This document shows, in pieces, positions 45,860 to 57,425 of a stretch of 64,000 bases of DNA. A model generated the notes under the pieces. That model did not search any database. It saw only the letters and a list, made by a program, of their open reading frames with translations, and was not told the DNA's origin. Source of the stretch: Amaranthus tricolor. Taxonomy: Eukaryota; Streptophyta; Magnoliopsida; Caryophyllales; Amaranthaceae. Within the stretch, counting starts at the first letter, position 1; each line of letters opens with the position of its first letter. The stretch is from the NCBI RefSeq assembly GCF_026212465.1, contig NC_080049.1:9710052-9774051 (forward strand), in the 5' to 3' direction. Both the position numbers and the translations under genes were made by a program.

Positions 45860-46970
45860 AGAGCTATTTTTACAGTCGTTTATGCTTGCCAAAGTAATTT
45901 ACAACTACTTCTAAATATAATACAACTAAGTAATATAATAGTAAGTAGAGGTTCGATCCACAGGGAAAATAGAACCTTCATATGATTTGGGTGTATCTTC
46001 TTAGATATGAATACTAATATAACGGGATTAAGTGTAGGTGATGAGGAAACTTGTTTAAATTGACTAAAAACAACTAATAATGATTATGTGATTGTAAACA
46101 GATAAAAGAGATTCTTGAGTACTTGTTAGTATGCCAATTTCACACATCAATTTTCAATCTTCCCAAATCAACACAATCAACTAGTCTATTGAAACGAAAA
46201 GCATCATAACAAGTCAATACACTTATGCAATTGTAAACTAAAGCAAGATTACAATTAACCAAAATGATAATCCTCTTAAACAATTTATAAACTAAAGCAA
46301 GTTTTATAAATTATTGAAGTTGCTACCATACTCAAATTAGACAAAGCAATCCCATTCAATAGCATGTGAACAATGAATTAGAAAACTTATTTGCAAGCTA
46401 AGCATTCCAATTAAACCAATTCAATTCAAGAGCAAAGAAATTATCAAAGATGATTGTATTAACAAAGGGAAAGACTTACAATTGATGGCAAAAAAGGATA
46501 CTATTCCTCAAGATGAAAACCTTAGCCAACAATGGTCATCTCTATCAAAAGCATGAGGAAGAGTAAGTTTTTAAGTTTTTCCCCAATTATAACCTAAATT
46601 GAATTCAACAAAAGTTTTTGATTCTAAACTACTCTATGACTAAAACTATTACAATTCATCCCTTAAATACTAGTTTACAAAAGTTTACTTAATTGAGAGG
46701 AGAAAAGAAGACATCATTACTCTGATTTGAGCCATCTTCTTCGTCTATTTTGCTTCCTTTTGCATCCAATCATATCCAACTAATGTGCATTCGCAACAAT
46801 TCTTCAAATTTAATAATGTTCCACTCGGTTTTGTCGCTCTCATTGATTGAACCTCATATGTTATTCGTTTGTCGTTTTTCGAACAGATTCACTTCAAGGA
46901 AAAAAAATTGTTATTATATTATACTCGTGTATTATTATTTGTAAATATTAAAATTAAATATACTAGCTAC
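45860..46970. other. Unassigned segment within the CACTA relic
   Basis: Includes AGGTTCGATCCACAGGGAAA at about 45,952-45,971, a motif often seen in plant repeats. No ORF or boundary recognised. Confidence 0.35.
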
Positions 46971-46975
46971 TTACT

Positions 46976-49585
46976 TGTAACGGCCCGGTTTAAGTGACCC
47001 GAAAAATCATATGAAAACATGATTCCGGTTCACAAACGGACACAAGAAAATTCATTTTTCACTCGGATCGTCAACGTTCCAACGGTAAAGGAATATGGTC
47101 AACGCAGGAAACAACGCCAAACAAAATAAAACAAGTCAGCGGAAGTCTTTACATATAACTCGAGAGCTTACCGGCCTCTAGACTAGCTAAAATGTTGTAC
47201 GAGATAAAAAGAAAAACGTCATAAACTTTCGTTACATAAACTGAGTTATTTCGACTCATAAACTTATTACAAAGTATGTCTTAGATTTGATGGTTACGGG
47301 TTCTAAGCTGAGTCCTCACTCCAGCCCCCACCTGCAATCAACCTACTGCACGTCGTATGACAACACGTAGCAGGTTCCAAAGAACAGCCAATACACGTCA
47401 GAGACTTCATACATATATCAAACAGGTTGAATACAAGCATTGTGTTTACCCTAGCATGCAAAGGCTCTAATACATATTCTTTATTCAATATTTCCAATCT
47501 TGTAACGTTGCCCGTCCCGTTCGGGTCGTTCAAGTATAAACCATTTATTTTTAGATAATTCCAACTTGTAACGTTGCCCGTCCTGTTCGGGTCGTTCAAG
47601 TATAATTTCAAATATTTTTGGTGGAATACTCTTGGGAGAGCTAATCCCAAGGCAACCACCAACCTAAGACGTTGCCCGTCCTGTTCGGGTCGCCAAAGGC
47701 TAAAGTATGCATACCCCCATGGTGACCGTAATGATCCACAACTGCCATGGGAAAAATAATTTATAATAATCCAAACCATTTGTTAACCCTCTTTGGGTAA
47801 CATAACCAAACGTCAATCCCTTTGGGTGACAATACATAAATTCTCAATTTCCAATTAATTATTTCATATTATTTGAGGTGTCTAATCCTTATGTGATTTA
47901 CAAAGCCTCGATTAGAAATAAAACAACATTACTTGCACAACCATATAAACAGTATGGTCTAAGCGTGTACCTTAAACGCTGCAAACACACACGTTGCTCA
48001 AGCACAATAGGAATTTCGCCCTCTTATAAATCGAGGTCCTAAACAACATACACAAAACGATCAAATATTAGATCGTGTTTACACATTTAATCCACTCCAT
48101 ACCACTAAGATATCACTAAGACTTGATAATTTTAAATGTTTTCATCCAATATCCAATGATTCCAAAAATTAATTTCTGACCAGAAACTTTATTGGCCATT
48201 TCAGACAGTTTAGAAAATTCAAATGAAAAAATCCGACTTCGCCGTTGCGTTCGGAACGCGTCAATTACCTTGGGTACCAAATTTCATAATTTCTAACATC
48301 CATTTACTATTTTTAATTATTTTAAGCGTTTAACGAGTTTTTTAACGCATCGGATACATAAACCAACAACAGAAACGACTCACGTTTCGAGTCGGCACCT
48401 TTAACGAGACAGAACAGCTGCTGCCCGAATACATATATAAATATATTTTTTTTATTTCATTATGATTATTGTTTTATATATACATTATCAACCCTTTTTA
48501 AATCTCATGACCAAAATAACTCTAGCAAGGGTCACATTCACAAAATCCTTCAAGAGACTTGAAATTTCATAAATTAAAATAACTAGATTAAATACTTAAT
48601 TCTCTTAACAAATTAAATTTTGTAGAGAATTACAAAACCAAATCACCCTTTTCAATCAAGACACATATATATAAATATAACACAATCCTTCAAACAAATC
48701 AAATTTTGCTAAAGGATTATTAAACCCTTGGATGACTACATAACTTAATCCATACTAACTTAATTTCTACTAACAAATTGAAATTTAGTTAGAGAAATTT
48801 AAACCATAAAAGAAATTTATTTGAACATCAACAAAAAATCAATTCTTATAACAAATTTAAACTTTGTTAAAGAATATAAATCAAGAACATAACTTAATCC
48901 TTTTAACAAAATTAAGGTTTATTAAAGGATTGTTAAAGAAAATTACATAAAAATATACTCAATCCTCCTCAAAGTCATAGGATATCATCATACATAAAAT
49001 TTAATTCATCTTAGAAAACCTTGTATATAAAATCTATAACTAGCAATTCAATTAAACTTACCCTTTTGATCAAAAGATTGAATGGTAGAACAAGAGAATA
49101 ATTTTTTTTTTTTTTTGTAAAATGCCGAATCACAAGCCCAAAGGAGAGAATTTTTCTGATTTTTTTTTTGTTCACTTGGAAGCTTAAAAGGGTGAAGAAC
49201 TCAAATGGTTTTCATAAGGATTAATAGGCAATTAAGGGATGAGCTTAATGTGCCATAATACACACTTATGAGAGGAGTTACAAGACTCCTCCCATTCCCT
49301 CACACAACCGGCCACCCCTTCAATTTCCCCCTAATTATTATTTTTTTTAATTAATTAATTAATTAAGTAACTATTATATAATTGTTAAAACAGCAAAGAA
49401 ACGTCACAAGATAACATCGTACGCGATAAAACTCGTTACCGTTAAAATTAACCCTACTTTATTTCTTACAATTAACTATGTAAAATAATATAATTTAATA
49501 TTACTTATTTATTTTATTTTGTTATTCTTTATTTTATTATATTTTATTTTATTTTTTTAAACCCAATAAATTACGGGGTGTTACA
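46976..49585 (-). mobile_element. Solo LTR, about 2.61 kb
   Basis: Plus-strand ends are TGTAACGGCCCGG and CGGGGTGTTACA, giving TG...CA with inverted TGTAAC/GTTACA. TTACT is duplicated on both sides (46,971-46,975 and 49,586-49,590). The minus-strand start TGTAACACCCCG and the A/T-rich left end suggest minus orientation, by analogy with gypsy LTRs. No gag or pol inside. It contains three copies of a GTTGCCCGTCCTGTTCGGGT block. Confidence 0.88.
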
Positions 49586-50379
49586 TTACTCCAAAACTCC
49601 ATGCATCTCCTCTTAGTGAAATACAATATAGCGATGAGCTTGTTTTAAAATTTTGTCATTAAGGCCTATAGGAACCTTATTTTCGACCACTCGACTGCCA
49701 AAATTAAACAATGATTGCTTGAACATGATTGTCATCAATTCTCGGAGGTTTATTGAAAACAGTCTCAACACCTTCAAAGAATATATAACAAAATGTGATG
49801 GTCTTCTTTAACTTATAGCCTTCAACAATTGATCCTTCTTATTGTGCTTTATTACTTACATATGATTTCAAATGGAAGAAGTACCTTACAATAAAAATCT
49901 TGTATAATTCTAATATTACAAAAAAAAAAAAAAACTATCATTAAAAAAGAAATATTTATAAGAAATGTGCCTCTCAATAGAATACATTCATCTATATTGT
50001 ACCGGTCCACCAAGTCTAACCTCCTAAATGTAGAGTTACAATAATCCTTTCCCCAAGATCATTCAACTCAGTCAAATGTAGAGTTATGGAATACAAAGAT
50101 TTGAAAAAGGAAGATAGGTTAGCAAGAAAATCAATTACATTGGTTGAGTTTGAAGCTCTTAAAGCAACAAGATGGGTATCTTGCATAAAACATGAATTTC
50201 ATGACTCTTAAGATTCACCAACTCTTTTTTTCTAAAAGTTCACCCATTTAGACTCATAGAATATTAAGCATTTGGCATTAATAGCTCTCCTTTAGAATTG
50301 TGTTTAAGTCAAAGTTCTTTCTTTATACCCATCTCTTTAAGAGCTTTCCTATTTTGTACACCATCTCTACTATTCTCCA
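49586..50379 (-). pseudogene. CACTA relic, unresolved part
   Basis: Expected to hold the region after the TNP2 core. Fragments such as MQDTHLVALRASNSTN (about 50,150-50,190, minus strand) suggest a decayed DUF4218-like segment, but assignment is tentative. Confidence 0.35.
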
Positions 50380-51018
50380 TGTTAAAAACCGAAGCGAAAA
50401 TATTGTCACATACATTCTTTTCGATGTGCATCACATTTAGATTGTGGTACAAAAGATTATGTTCCTAATATTCCAAACCACAAAATATGCTTCTCTTCCA
50501 AATACATTATCATAATCATCACCATCATCTTCACCCTCATCCTCATTTTCTCCTTCATCATCTTCTTTTTCACCTTTACAATCTCTTGTGTTCAGTTTCT
50601 TTTCTTTTTTCTGATTCTACGTATTTCACGCTATTCGATATACATATCCAACTTTAGCTCGCTCTCAAAATCTCAATTTTGGTTGGACATGTCTGAGCTT
50701 TGCCATACTCTTCAATTCCATCAAAATTCTCATGCACAAATTTATAACAAATCTTTGCCCCAAATTTATAACAAGGTGTTAATTTTGTGCAATAAGGACA
50801 TGCTTTGTAGCCTTTTTAGTACTCAACCCCAATAGCATTGCATAAGCTAGAAAGTTATTAATAGCCCAAAGTAAAGCAGCTTCCAGATTTTATCCTTCAC
50901 GATTATAAGTATCATAAGTAGCAACCCCACTCACGATTGTAATTCATTCACCAGTGGTTGCAAATAAACATTAATGGGCTGCTTAGCATTAGGAACTTCT
51001 CTTCTGATACATCCTCTA
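50380..51018 (-). pseudogene. TNP2 transposase core relic
   Basis: The minus-strand translation contains INVYLQPLVNELQS, KGYKACPYC-like residues in shifted frames, an EEYGKAQTCPTKIEIL-like part and NLNVMHIEKNVCDNIF. These correspond to DVYLAPLVEDL and CLDVMHIEKNV of the intact CACTA transposase at 8.4-11.7 kb. Numerous stops and shifts. An acidic Glu/Asp-rich stretch lies at 50,510-50,580. Confidence 0.7.
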
Positions 51019-51019
51019 A

Positions 51020-52120
51020 CAACTTAAAAGCCGTCAGAGTCAGTCTCTTGGACTGGGGCAACAGGTTCATCAATCACAGGCTAATCAATAGGCATTGGAA
51101 CTAGAGCAACATGCCTGCACTGATCTTGAGTATGCCCAAGCTGATTGCAACTTTGACAAGTCACATGTTTCCAGTCATAAACCACAGATTCAACACAAAG
51201 ATCATCATTTTCATCCGAGAAAGTAATTTCATTAGGGTATACTCCACTGATTTTAATATGAACTAAGGCTCCAAGATACATAAGCTTATCAAAATTAAGA
51301 GTAGCATTATCAACCCATATCACTGTACCAATGATCCCTCCCAACTTCCTCAAACATGATTCACCCCAGTAAGCAACATCAAGTTTAGGAAATCTAATCC
51401 AAACAGGAACATAAGAAAGATCTTTTTTATCATAAGACATATTCTTAGCTCAAGGCTTCACTATAAAAGACTTTTTATCAAACATTATACAACTCATGGC
51501 ACAAGCTTTTTGCATATCCTCCAAGGTTTTATACCGCACAAGGAACACCCCTTTGTCAACCATTCCAATCTTATCAATCCCAAGTTCTTTCCATATCCTA
51601 CGGGCAAAACCCTCTATAACATGGAGGGGACAGTTTACTCCCAAAACAAAACACACAACACAAGTTTTCCGGAAGGAAACCTCATGAGCTATATCATGAA
51701 TGTAATCTTAACATGAGCAGGAGTACCTGAGGGTTGAGGAGAAACATGGTTGTCCTGAGGCAAAACCAATGGAACAGTAACCCTAGGAGAAGGATCCTTC
51801 CGCACAGCTAAAGACGAAGAACCACGCAAAACAGACACCCAGCTAGCATAGAGAGTAGCACCCTGGTCCGTATTTGGATTTAGGGGTTCATTCTATGGAA
51901 TAGAAGGGAAAGCTGTTCGTATAGGCGGAGTATCCTGCGGAACAGAAGGGACGGTTTCTGGAGAACGAGAAGAAGAGACATTAGAAGCATTAGAAGGAGA
52001 AGAGGATAAACGTTTCTGTGGAGGTCTTCCTCTAGGCCGGCCTCTTCCTCGTGCCATGGCTATGCACAAATCAGGTTGCGCATCGAGAGAGAAACCAGAG
52101 GAGAGAGAAAGAAGAGAGAT
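51020..52120 (-). pseudogene. L1 LINE ORF1 fragment inside the CACTA relic
   Basis: Begins MARGRGRPRGRPPQK at 52,057 behind a CT-rich leader. DUF4283 residues follow: PLHVIEGFARRIWKELGID, FDKKSFIVKP and VPVWIRFPKLDVAYWGESC. A zinc knuckle CQSCNQLGHTQDQC and a TDSDGF motif come next. Stops occur near 51,895, 51,450 and 51,081. Homology to L1 ends near 51,020, where TNP2-like residues begin in the same frame. ORF2 is absent. Confidence 0.83.
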
Positions 52121-52129
52121 TACGTTTCA

Positions 52130-52640
52130 AAAGACAATTTTAGTTATAAAAGTGTCATAATATTGCAAATAATGATACTATAAATGTGTTGGAAAAACTT
52201 AGTGATTGGAAAAAGCTTCGCTAATAGATGACTCACTATCATGAATGCATAAATGACACACAAATGCAGATAATATCGCTTGAAGTGTCGTATGAAGACA
52301 AAGAATGACGCTATAAAATATCGTGAAAAGACAAATATTGACGCTTAAAATGTCAATGTCGACTCTAAAATTGTCGTAAAAGACAATTGATGACGCTAAA
52401 AGCGTCGCTAAATGACAATTATTGACTATAAAAAGCACAGCAAATCGATATTTTGACATAAAATTGGCACCATAATGGCAAATAGTGACTAAAACAACCA
52501 TCACAAATATGAATTTGTAACACAAAAAAATCTGGCAAATAAAAAAAGTGACTCAAAAGTGTCTTAATTGGTGACAATTTTGACACTTTTTGCAAGGTCG
52601 GTAAATATCAACATTAAAAATACCAACGCCTTTTTGAAGC
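52130..52640. repeat. GACGCTAAAAGCGTC-type subterminal repeats
   Basis: Many degenerate units such as TGTCGTATGAAGACAAA, TGACGCTTAAAATGTC and GACGCTAAAAGCGTCGCTAA occur in both orientations. This is the density and inverted arrangement seen at transposon ends. It lies where the right subterminal region of the CACTA relic would be. Confidence 0.55.
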
Positions 52641-53390
52641 GTCATTAAGGGTGTGTTTGGTTGGTGATTTTTAAGGGTATGGAATGGTATGACAACCCAT
52701 TCCAATGTTCTGTTTTGTAATTTTACATTGGGATCTCATACCCAAATGGATTCTCATACCTTTCCATTCCCTAAAATCCCATACCCTCCTACCCCCTAAA
52801 GTTTCAAACTCCATTCCCCCCATATACAAACCCTAATTCAAGCTCGTTGTATTGGAGATTGCTTTGTTTTGATGTTTTGATTGCTTATTCATTCGATTAA
52901 AGGACCAATTTTTTGTACTGGATGTTTGCTGAATTTTTCTTTTGATTGCTTTGTTTTCTTGATTGGGTTTTGCCAAGAAAGTCTGTGAGATTGATTTAGT
53001 CTGAAACTTTACACATTGCTCTTGGTTTATTTGAGGTTTTTGGATTGATTTCAAGAAATTTGGAATTGGGTTTTCAATTATTCATCTCATAATTCATTAA
53101 AGTTTGATTCTTTACGCGTTGTTCTTTGTTTGTTTGAGGTTTTTGGATTAATTCCAAGCAATTTGGAGTTGGGTTTGCTTGCTGAATTTTTTGTACTGGA
53201 GATTGCTGAATTTTTTGGATTAGTTTATACTGGATGTTTGTACTGGAGCATACGAATCTAGGCTGTTTATGAAATTGATGATGCTCAGTTTGTACTGGAT
53301 TAATTCAAATGCTCAGTTTGTTAACAATGTCAATTAGCCATAGTAATGATTGATAGATTAATTTGATGATGCATATATACATTCACAGAA

Positions 53391-54789
53391 ATGATTCCAT
53401 CTCAATTAGCCATAGTAAGAAGAAGGAAGAAAAGACAAATTGAATTACTTGTACTTCTCATGGTTGTTAACAATGTCGTCACACTCATGTACTTGGTGAT
53501 GTGTATGATGGGTGTAATTGTTTATGAAATTGAACGACCACGTTATAGCAAAAGTGAGAAGAAACACCTTAGACAAAAGCACTTGGATGCACTAATCAAG
53601 GATAGTGATATAGTCTGCAAAAGTGAACTTCGTGTGAATAGAAAAACCTTTTATGTCCTTTTGTGAGATGGTTCGAGATGTCGGTGGTTTAAATGGCACT
53701 CGAAATATGTCTTTGGAGGAAATTGTAGCTATGTTCTTGTACACGTTGGCACATCATTTGAAAAATAGGACAATTAGAAGTCATTTCTTTCGAAGTGGAG
53801 AAAGTGTTAGTAGAAACTTCCACCGATGTCTTCTTGCCGTGTTAAAACTACATACACACTTGCTAAAAAAGCCGACACCTATAACAGAAGATTGTGAAGT
53901 GGATAGATGGAAATGTTTTAAGGTAATAACATAATTTCATCTATATTATTTAAAAATCTATCCACTTTGTTTACTGTAAAACTTATCCCTCTTAACTTTT
54001 TTTTTAGAATTGTTTAGGAGCCTTAGATGGCACTCATATTAGTGTTCATGTGCCAAGTGAGGATAGAGCAAGATATCGGACAAGGAAAGGTTCTATTGCT
54101 ATGAATGTGTTAGGTGTATGTAACCCTAATTTGGAGTTCATATATGTTCAACCTGGTTGGGAAGGATCCGCTCATGATGGTCGTGTCCTTCGAGATGCTA
54201 TTACTAGGCCTAATGGTTTAAAAGTGCCGCAAGGTAATCATACTTAGATTTTAGATTTTATATTGTGGAGTCCAATAAGCAATGTCATGACCTTTTTTTT
54301 TTTTCCATATGTCAAGGTTCCTACTATTTGGTAGATGCAGGATACACGAATTGTGAAGGGTTTTTAGCACCATATAGAGGTCATCGATATCACCTTAAAG
54401 AGTGGGGGGACCGACAACCAATTAGTGCGGAAGAGTACTTCAACATGAAACATTCTAAGGCAAGGAATGTTATTGAGAGATGTTTTGGACTATTAAAAGG
54501 AAGGTGGGGTATTCTTAGGACCCCATCCTTCTTTCCAATACGTACTCATGGGCGTATAGTTCAAGCATGTGTACTATTACACAATCTTATTCGAAAACAT
54601 ATGCCAACAGATTACACAATGTATTGGGATTCCAATAGTGAAGAAGGTGAAAGTGATGATGAGGGCCTACATGATGAAGTTGATTTGATTACTCAAATAG
54701 CTACTACGGATGCTTGGACTGCTTATCGGAATAACTTAGCACAAACTATGTTTAATAATTGGAGACTTAGGCATAGTAGCCAAACATAA
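53391..54789 (+). pseudogene. Harbinger DDE transposase (HARBI1/ALP1-like), single frameshift
   Basis: Three exons. Exon 1 is 53,391-53,922 (donor GTAATA), exon 2 is 54,008-54,233 (acceptor TTTTTAG, donor GTAATC), and exon 3 is 54,317-54,789 (acceptor GTCAAG). Phases match. Catalytic residues lie in [11 protein letters not shown] (first Asp), [10 protein letters not shown] (second Asp) and ARNVIERCFGLLKGRW (Glu). The N-terminal helix-turn-helix region with VNRKTFYVL and EMVRDVGGL is interrupted. One extra base in the CCTTTTGTG run (about 53,658-53,664) shifts frame, so the ATG-initiated product stops early. Otherwise the gene is about 409 codons without stops, the usual size. The frameshift could be real or a sequence error. 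Confidence 0.88.
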
Positions 54790-54963
54790 ATGTTTCTTTA
54801 GTTTATTTGGACTTATGTTTGGGTATTCCTTTTTATGATGTAATCGAATTTTATGGTGTTGACATATTTTTTTATGGTGTAATTGGATTATTTATTTTAT
54901 CTTGCAAATAAGAAAATAGCCTTATTTCGTAATCTTTTTTTTAATACATCATTGTTGTATAGG

Positions 54964-56045
54964 ATGAATGTTGGTCAATTTGTTCAAAGTGGAAGAGGGA
55001 AAAACAAGCGATCATGGAATAAATCTGAGGAAGAGTGTTTTATTAATGGTTTGTTGGAGATGAGTGCTGATCCTTCATGGAAAGCTGATGGGAGTTTCAA
55101 AGGTGGTTTCAAGAGTAAGTTAGAGGAGAAATTGAATGAGAAGTTTCCCGGATGTGGGTTGAAAGCTATTCCCCATATTGAATCAAAAATCAAATGGTTT
55201 AAGGATAAATATAATGTGCTAACTGAAATGTTTCGCACTTCTGGTTTTTCTTGGGATAATGAAAAGAATATGATTGTTTGTGAAAGGCAATCTTATGAAG
55301 AATTTTGTAAGGTACACAAATACTTTGACTTGTTTACAATTTGTTAGAAATTATAACATATTGTAAATGACGTATCTTTTTTTTTCCAAATCTTGTTTAA
55401 TTTCAGCAACACAGAAATGCTCAAGGATTATGGAATGTTCCTTTTCCATTTTATGATCAACTGTCAATTATCTTTGGTGCCGATCGAGCTACTGGAGTGC
55501 AATCTGAGACTTTTGTCGAAGCTGTTGACAATCAAGAGAAAGAGACCATTGAACTAGATAAGGGTGGTAGTGATGAAGACGATGAATTTGATGATAATGA
55601 GTCCGTCAACCAGTCAAAAGAATCAACTCCAAGTGAACCTTCTTCAAAGAAAGGCGAAAAAGAAAAGGCTCCAAATGAACTAGGAAGGAAAAGGAAGAAG
55701 CTGGAGGTTGTGGACTTAACTTCTTCTTTTAACAATATGTCTTCTAGCTTTTCAAATCATATGAATGAGATGAACAAGCACATGTCTACCATTTCAAGTG
55801 CCTTCTCTACTACACAACTACCTGAAAAAGCTATCATGGCTTGCGAAGAAGTTGAGGAAAATAAAAAAGAAAATTTGGTTAGTCAATTGCGTCGCATAGA
55901 AGGATTGACAAGATTTGAAATAATGGAAGCTTCCAAGAGGTTGGCCTCCAATCCATGTGAACTCTCACTCTTTTACCAATGCCCGGATGATGAGTGGAAG
56001 AAAGAGTTTATAATCAACCTCATTCATCCTAACTTGGATAAGTGA
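54964..56045 (+). CDS. Harbinger Myb/SANT-like DNA-binding protein (about 328 aa)
   Basis: Two exons, 54,964-55,311 (donor GTACAC) and 55,407-56,045 (acceptor TTTCAG), joined in phase 0. Residues 15-110 form the Myb/SANT-like domain: SWNKSEEECFINGLLEM, PHIESKIKWFKDKYNVLTEM and SGFSWDNEKNMIVCERQSY, with spaced Trp/Phe. After the splice comes GLWNVPFPFYDQL, then an acidic Ser/Glu linker, a basic GRKRKKLE nuclear-localisation-like patch and a helical C-terminus. In PIF/Harbinger elements this partner carries the transposase to the nucleus and to the termini. Intact reading frame. The preferred ATG starts MNVGQFVQSGRG. Confidence 0.88.
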
Positions 56046-56255
56046 TGTAATGAAAATGCTTAACTTATAAATTATGTACACTTTGTGTTTGGTTGTCAAA
56101 AACATATATTGGAATCTTTTTGTGTGGAGATGTATTGACACCATTTTGAGTGAAAATGTATTGAACTAGTATTTTTTAATTAGTGGTAATTGTCTATTTG
56201 CAACATAATATGTGTGTATGTATTTGTGTGTTTAATAAATGTAGACTTGTATGTA

Positions 56256-56257
<2 letters not shown>

Positions 56258-56331
<74 letters not shown>
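56258..56331. repeat. (AT)n microsatellite inside the Harbinger 3' region
   Basis: About 74 bp of AT repeats between the Myb gene and the right terminus. Confidence 0.96.
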
Positions 56332-56336
<5 letters not shown>

Positions 56337-56500
56337 GACAGAGAATCCATTCCATAATTGAACCAAACAGTGTGAATGGATTGAATATCCATTACAGGAT
56401 TGAACCAAACTTAGTCTGGTATGGGGTTCTGAATCCATACCATCCTGGTATGGGGTTCCATACCATTCCAATCCTGCTCACTGAACCAAACGGACCCTAA

Positions 56501-57095
56501 GTTATATTGCATTGATTTTAAGCATCACAAATGTCGAAAAAATTTTCAAAATTCTTTTTTATAAAATAAAAATAATTATCAAAGGAAACTAGAAAATCCT
56601 AAATCTCATTAGCGCAAGAATTGCAATCTCGCTATACATATGCGATAAGTCTTGTAAACCCATGGAACTCCTCAATAAGGATGAATGTGATCTCATTGAG
56701 GGGCTTTAGTAGGAGACCTACAAATTTGCAAATATGGAAGAAATCGTTGATTCCCATTATGTTATATTTAAACACTGAACTGGAGTTTAAATTATTGATT
56801 TCTATTATGTTATATTTAATCGAGTTTTAATGATTTTTAAGAAAAGAACTCCTCGCTTTCCAAAAAGTACATCTTTGCTTGTTTGGATTTCATCAATACA
56901 TCAAACACTGGAGTTTTTTTTAATGCAAATAGTTGTCACTTAATGCAATTAGCAAATATGCAAGAAATCACTAGTTTAGATTGTTTTTTTTTTACAATAT
57001 ATGAATGGTATGAAATTATATACATTCTTAATGGATATCTACATATCCACCAATTAGATGGTCAAAATAATTTAAGCTTTGTGGCATATAGCACA
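56501..57095. other. Spacer, possibly the outer edge of the CACTA relic
   Basis: GCATCACAAATGTCG-type words just right of the Harbinger resemble the repeats at 52.1-52.6 kb. No gene seen. Confidence 0.4.
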
Positions 57096-57097
57096 TA

Positions 57098-57423
57098 CTT
57101 CCTCCGTTTCGTTTTAGTCGCTACATTTACATGGACACGGGTATTAAGAAAAGTGATTGACCTATACTATAGCTGATTGTTTACTTTATAGAGTATAGTC
57201 TTTTATTATTGTTAATTGAAAAAGAAAAAGGAAAAATAGGCTGTTAGGTTACTTTATAGAGTATAATATAGTATTTTATTATAGAGTATAGAGTATAGAA
57301 TAGGATAAAAATAGGGTAGGTAGAACTTTAAATGATTGTTTTATTACTAAAAACGGAATTGTAGCAAGTAACATGAAATTGCCAAAAATAGAAAATATAG
57401 CGGGTATTATGGAACGAAGGAAG
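57098..57423. mobile_element. Stowaway MITE
   Basis: A 326-bp segment between TA dinucleotides (57,096-57,097 and 57,424-57,425). The left end is CTTCCTCCGTTTCGTTTTAG. The right, reverse complemented, is CTTCCTTCGTTCCATAATAC. It lies about 640 bp upstream of the ABCI17 start codon. Confidence 0.82.
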
Positions 57424-57425
57424 TA

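Larger units (their letters stand above)
44620..52648 (-). mobile_element. Old CACTA relic, heavily invaded
   Basis: Minus-strand remnants of a CACTA element in correct order. TNP2 core pieces lie at about 50,380-50,980, a DUF4216-like C-terminal piece at about 45,360-45,760, a repeat-bearing second-gene-like segment at 44,626-45,230, and possible subterminal repeats at 52,130-52,640. A solo LTR (46,976-49,585) and an L1 ORF1 piece (about 51,020-52,120) interrupt it. A Harbinger sits at its right edge. Termini were not found, so the borders are estimates. Confidence 0.6.
52649..56497 (+). mobile_element. PIF/Harbinger DNA transposon, two genes
   Basis: A 3,849-bp element flanked by TAA (52,646-52,648 and 56,498-56,500). 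The left terminus is GGGTGTGTTTGGTTGGTGA. The right, reverse complemented, is GGGTCCGTTTGGTTCAGTGA. Extended subterminal GGAATGGTATGG words recur in both orientations. It encodes a DDE transposase and a Myb/SANT-like protein in the same direction, the full PIF/Harbinger complement. Confidence 0.95.

Noticed and set aside
47303..47779. 158-codon minus-strand ORF
   Set aside because: Lies wholly inside a solo LTR and follows its tandem GC-rich duplication; the repeated peptide reflects the DNA repeat, not a protein.
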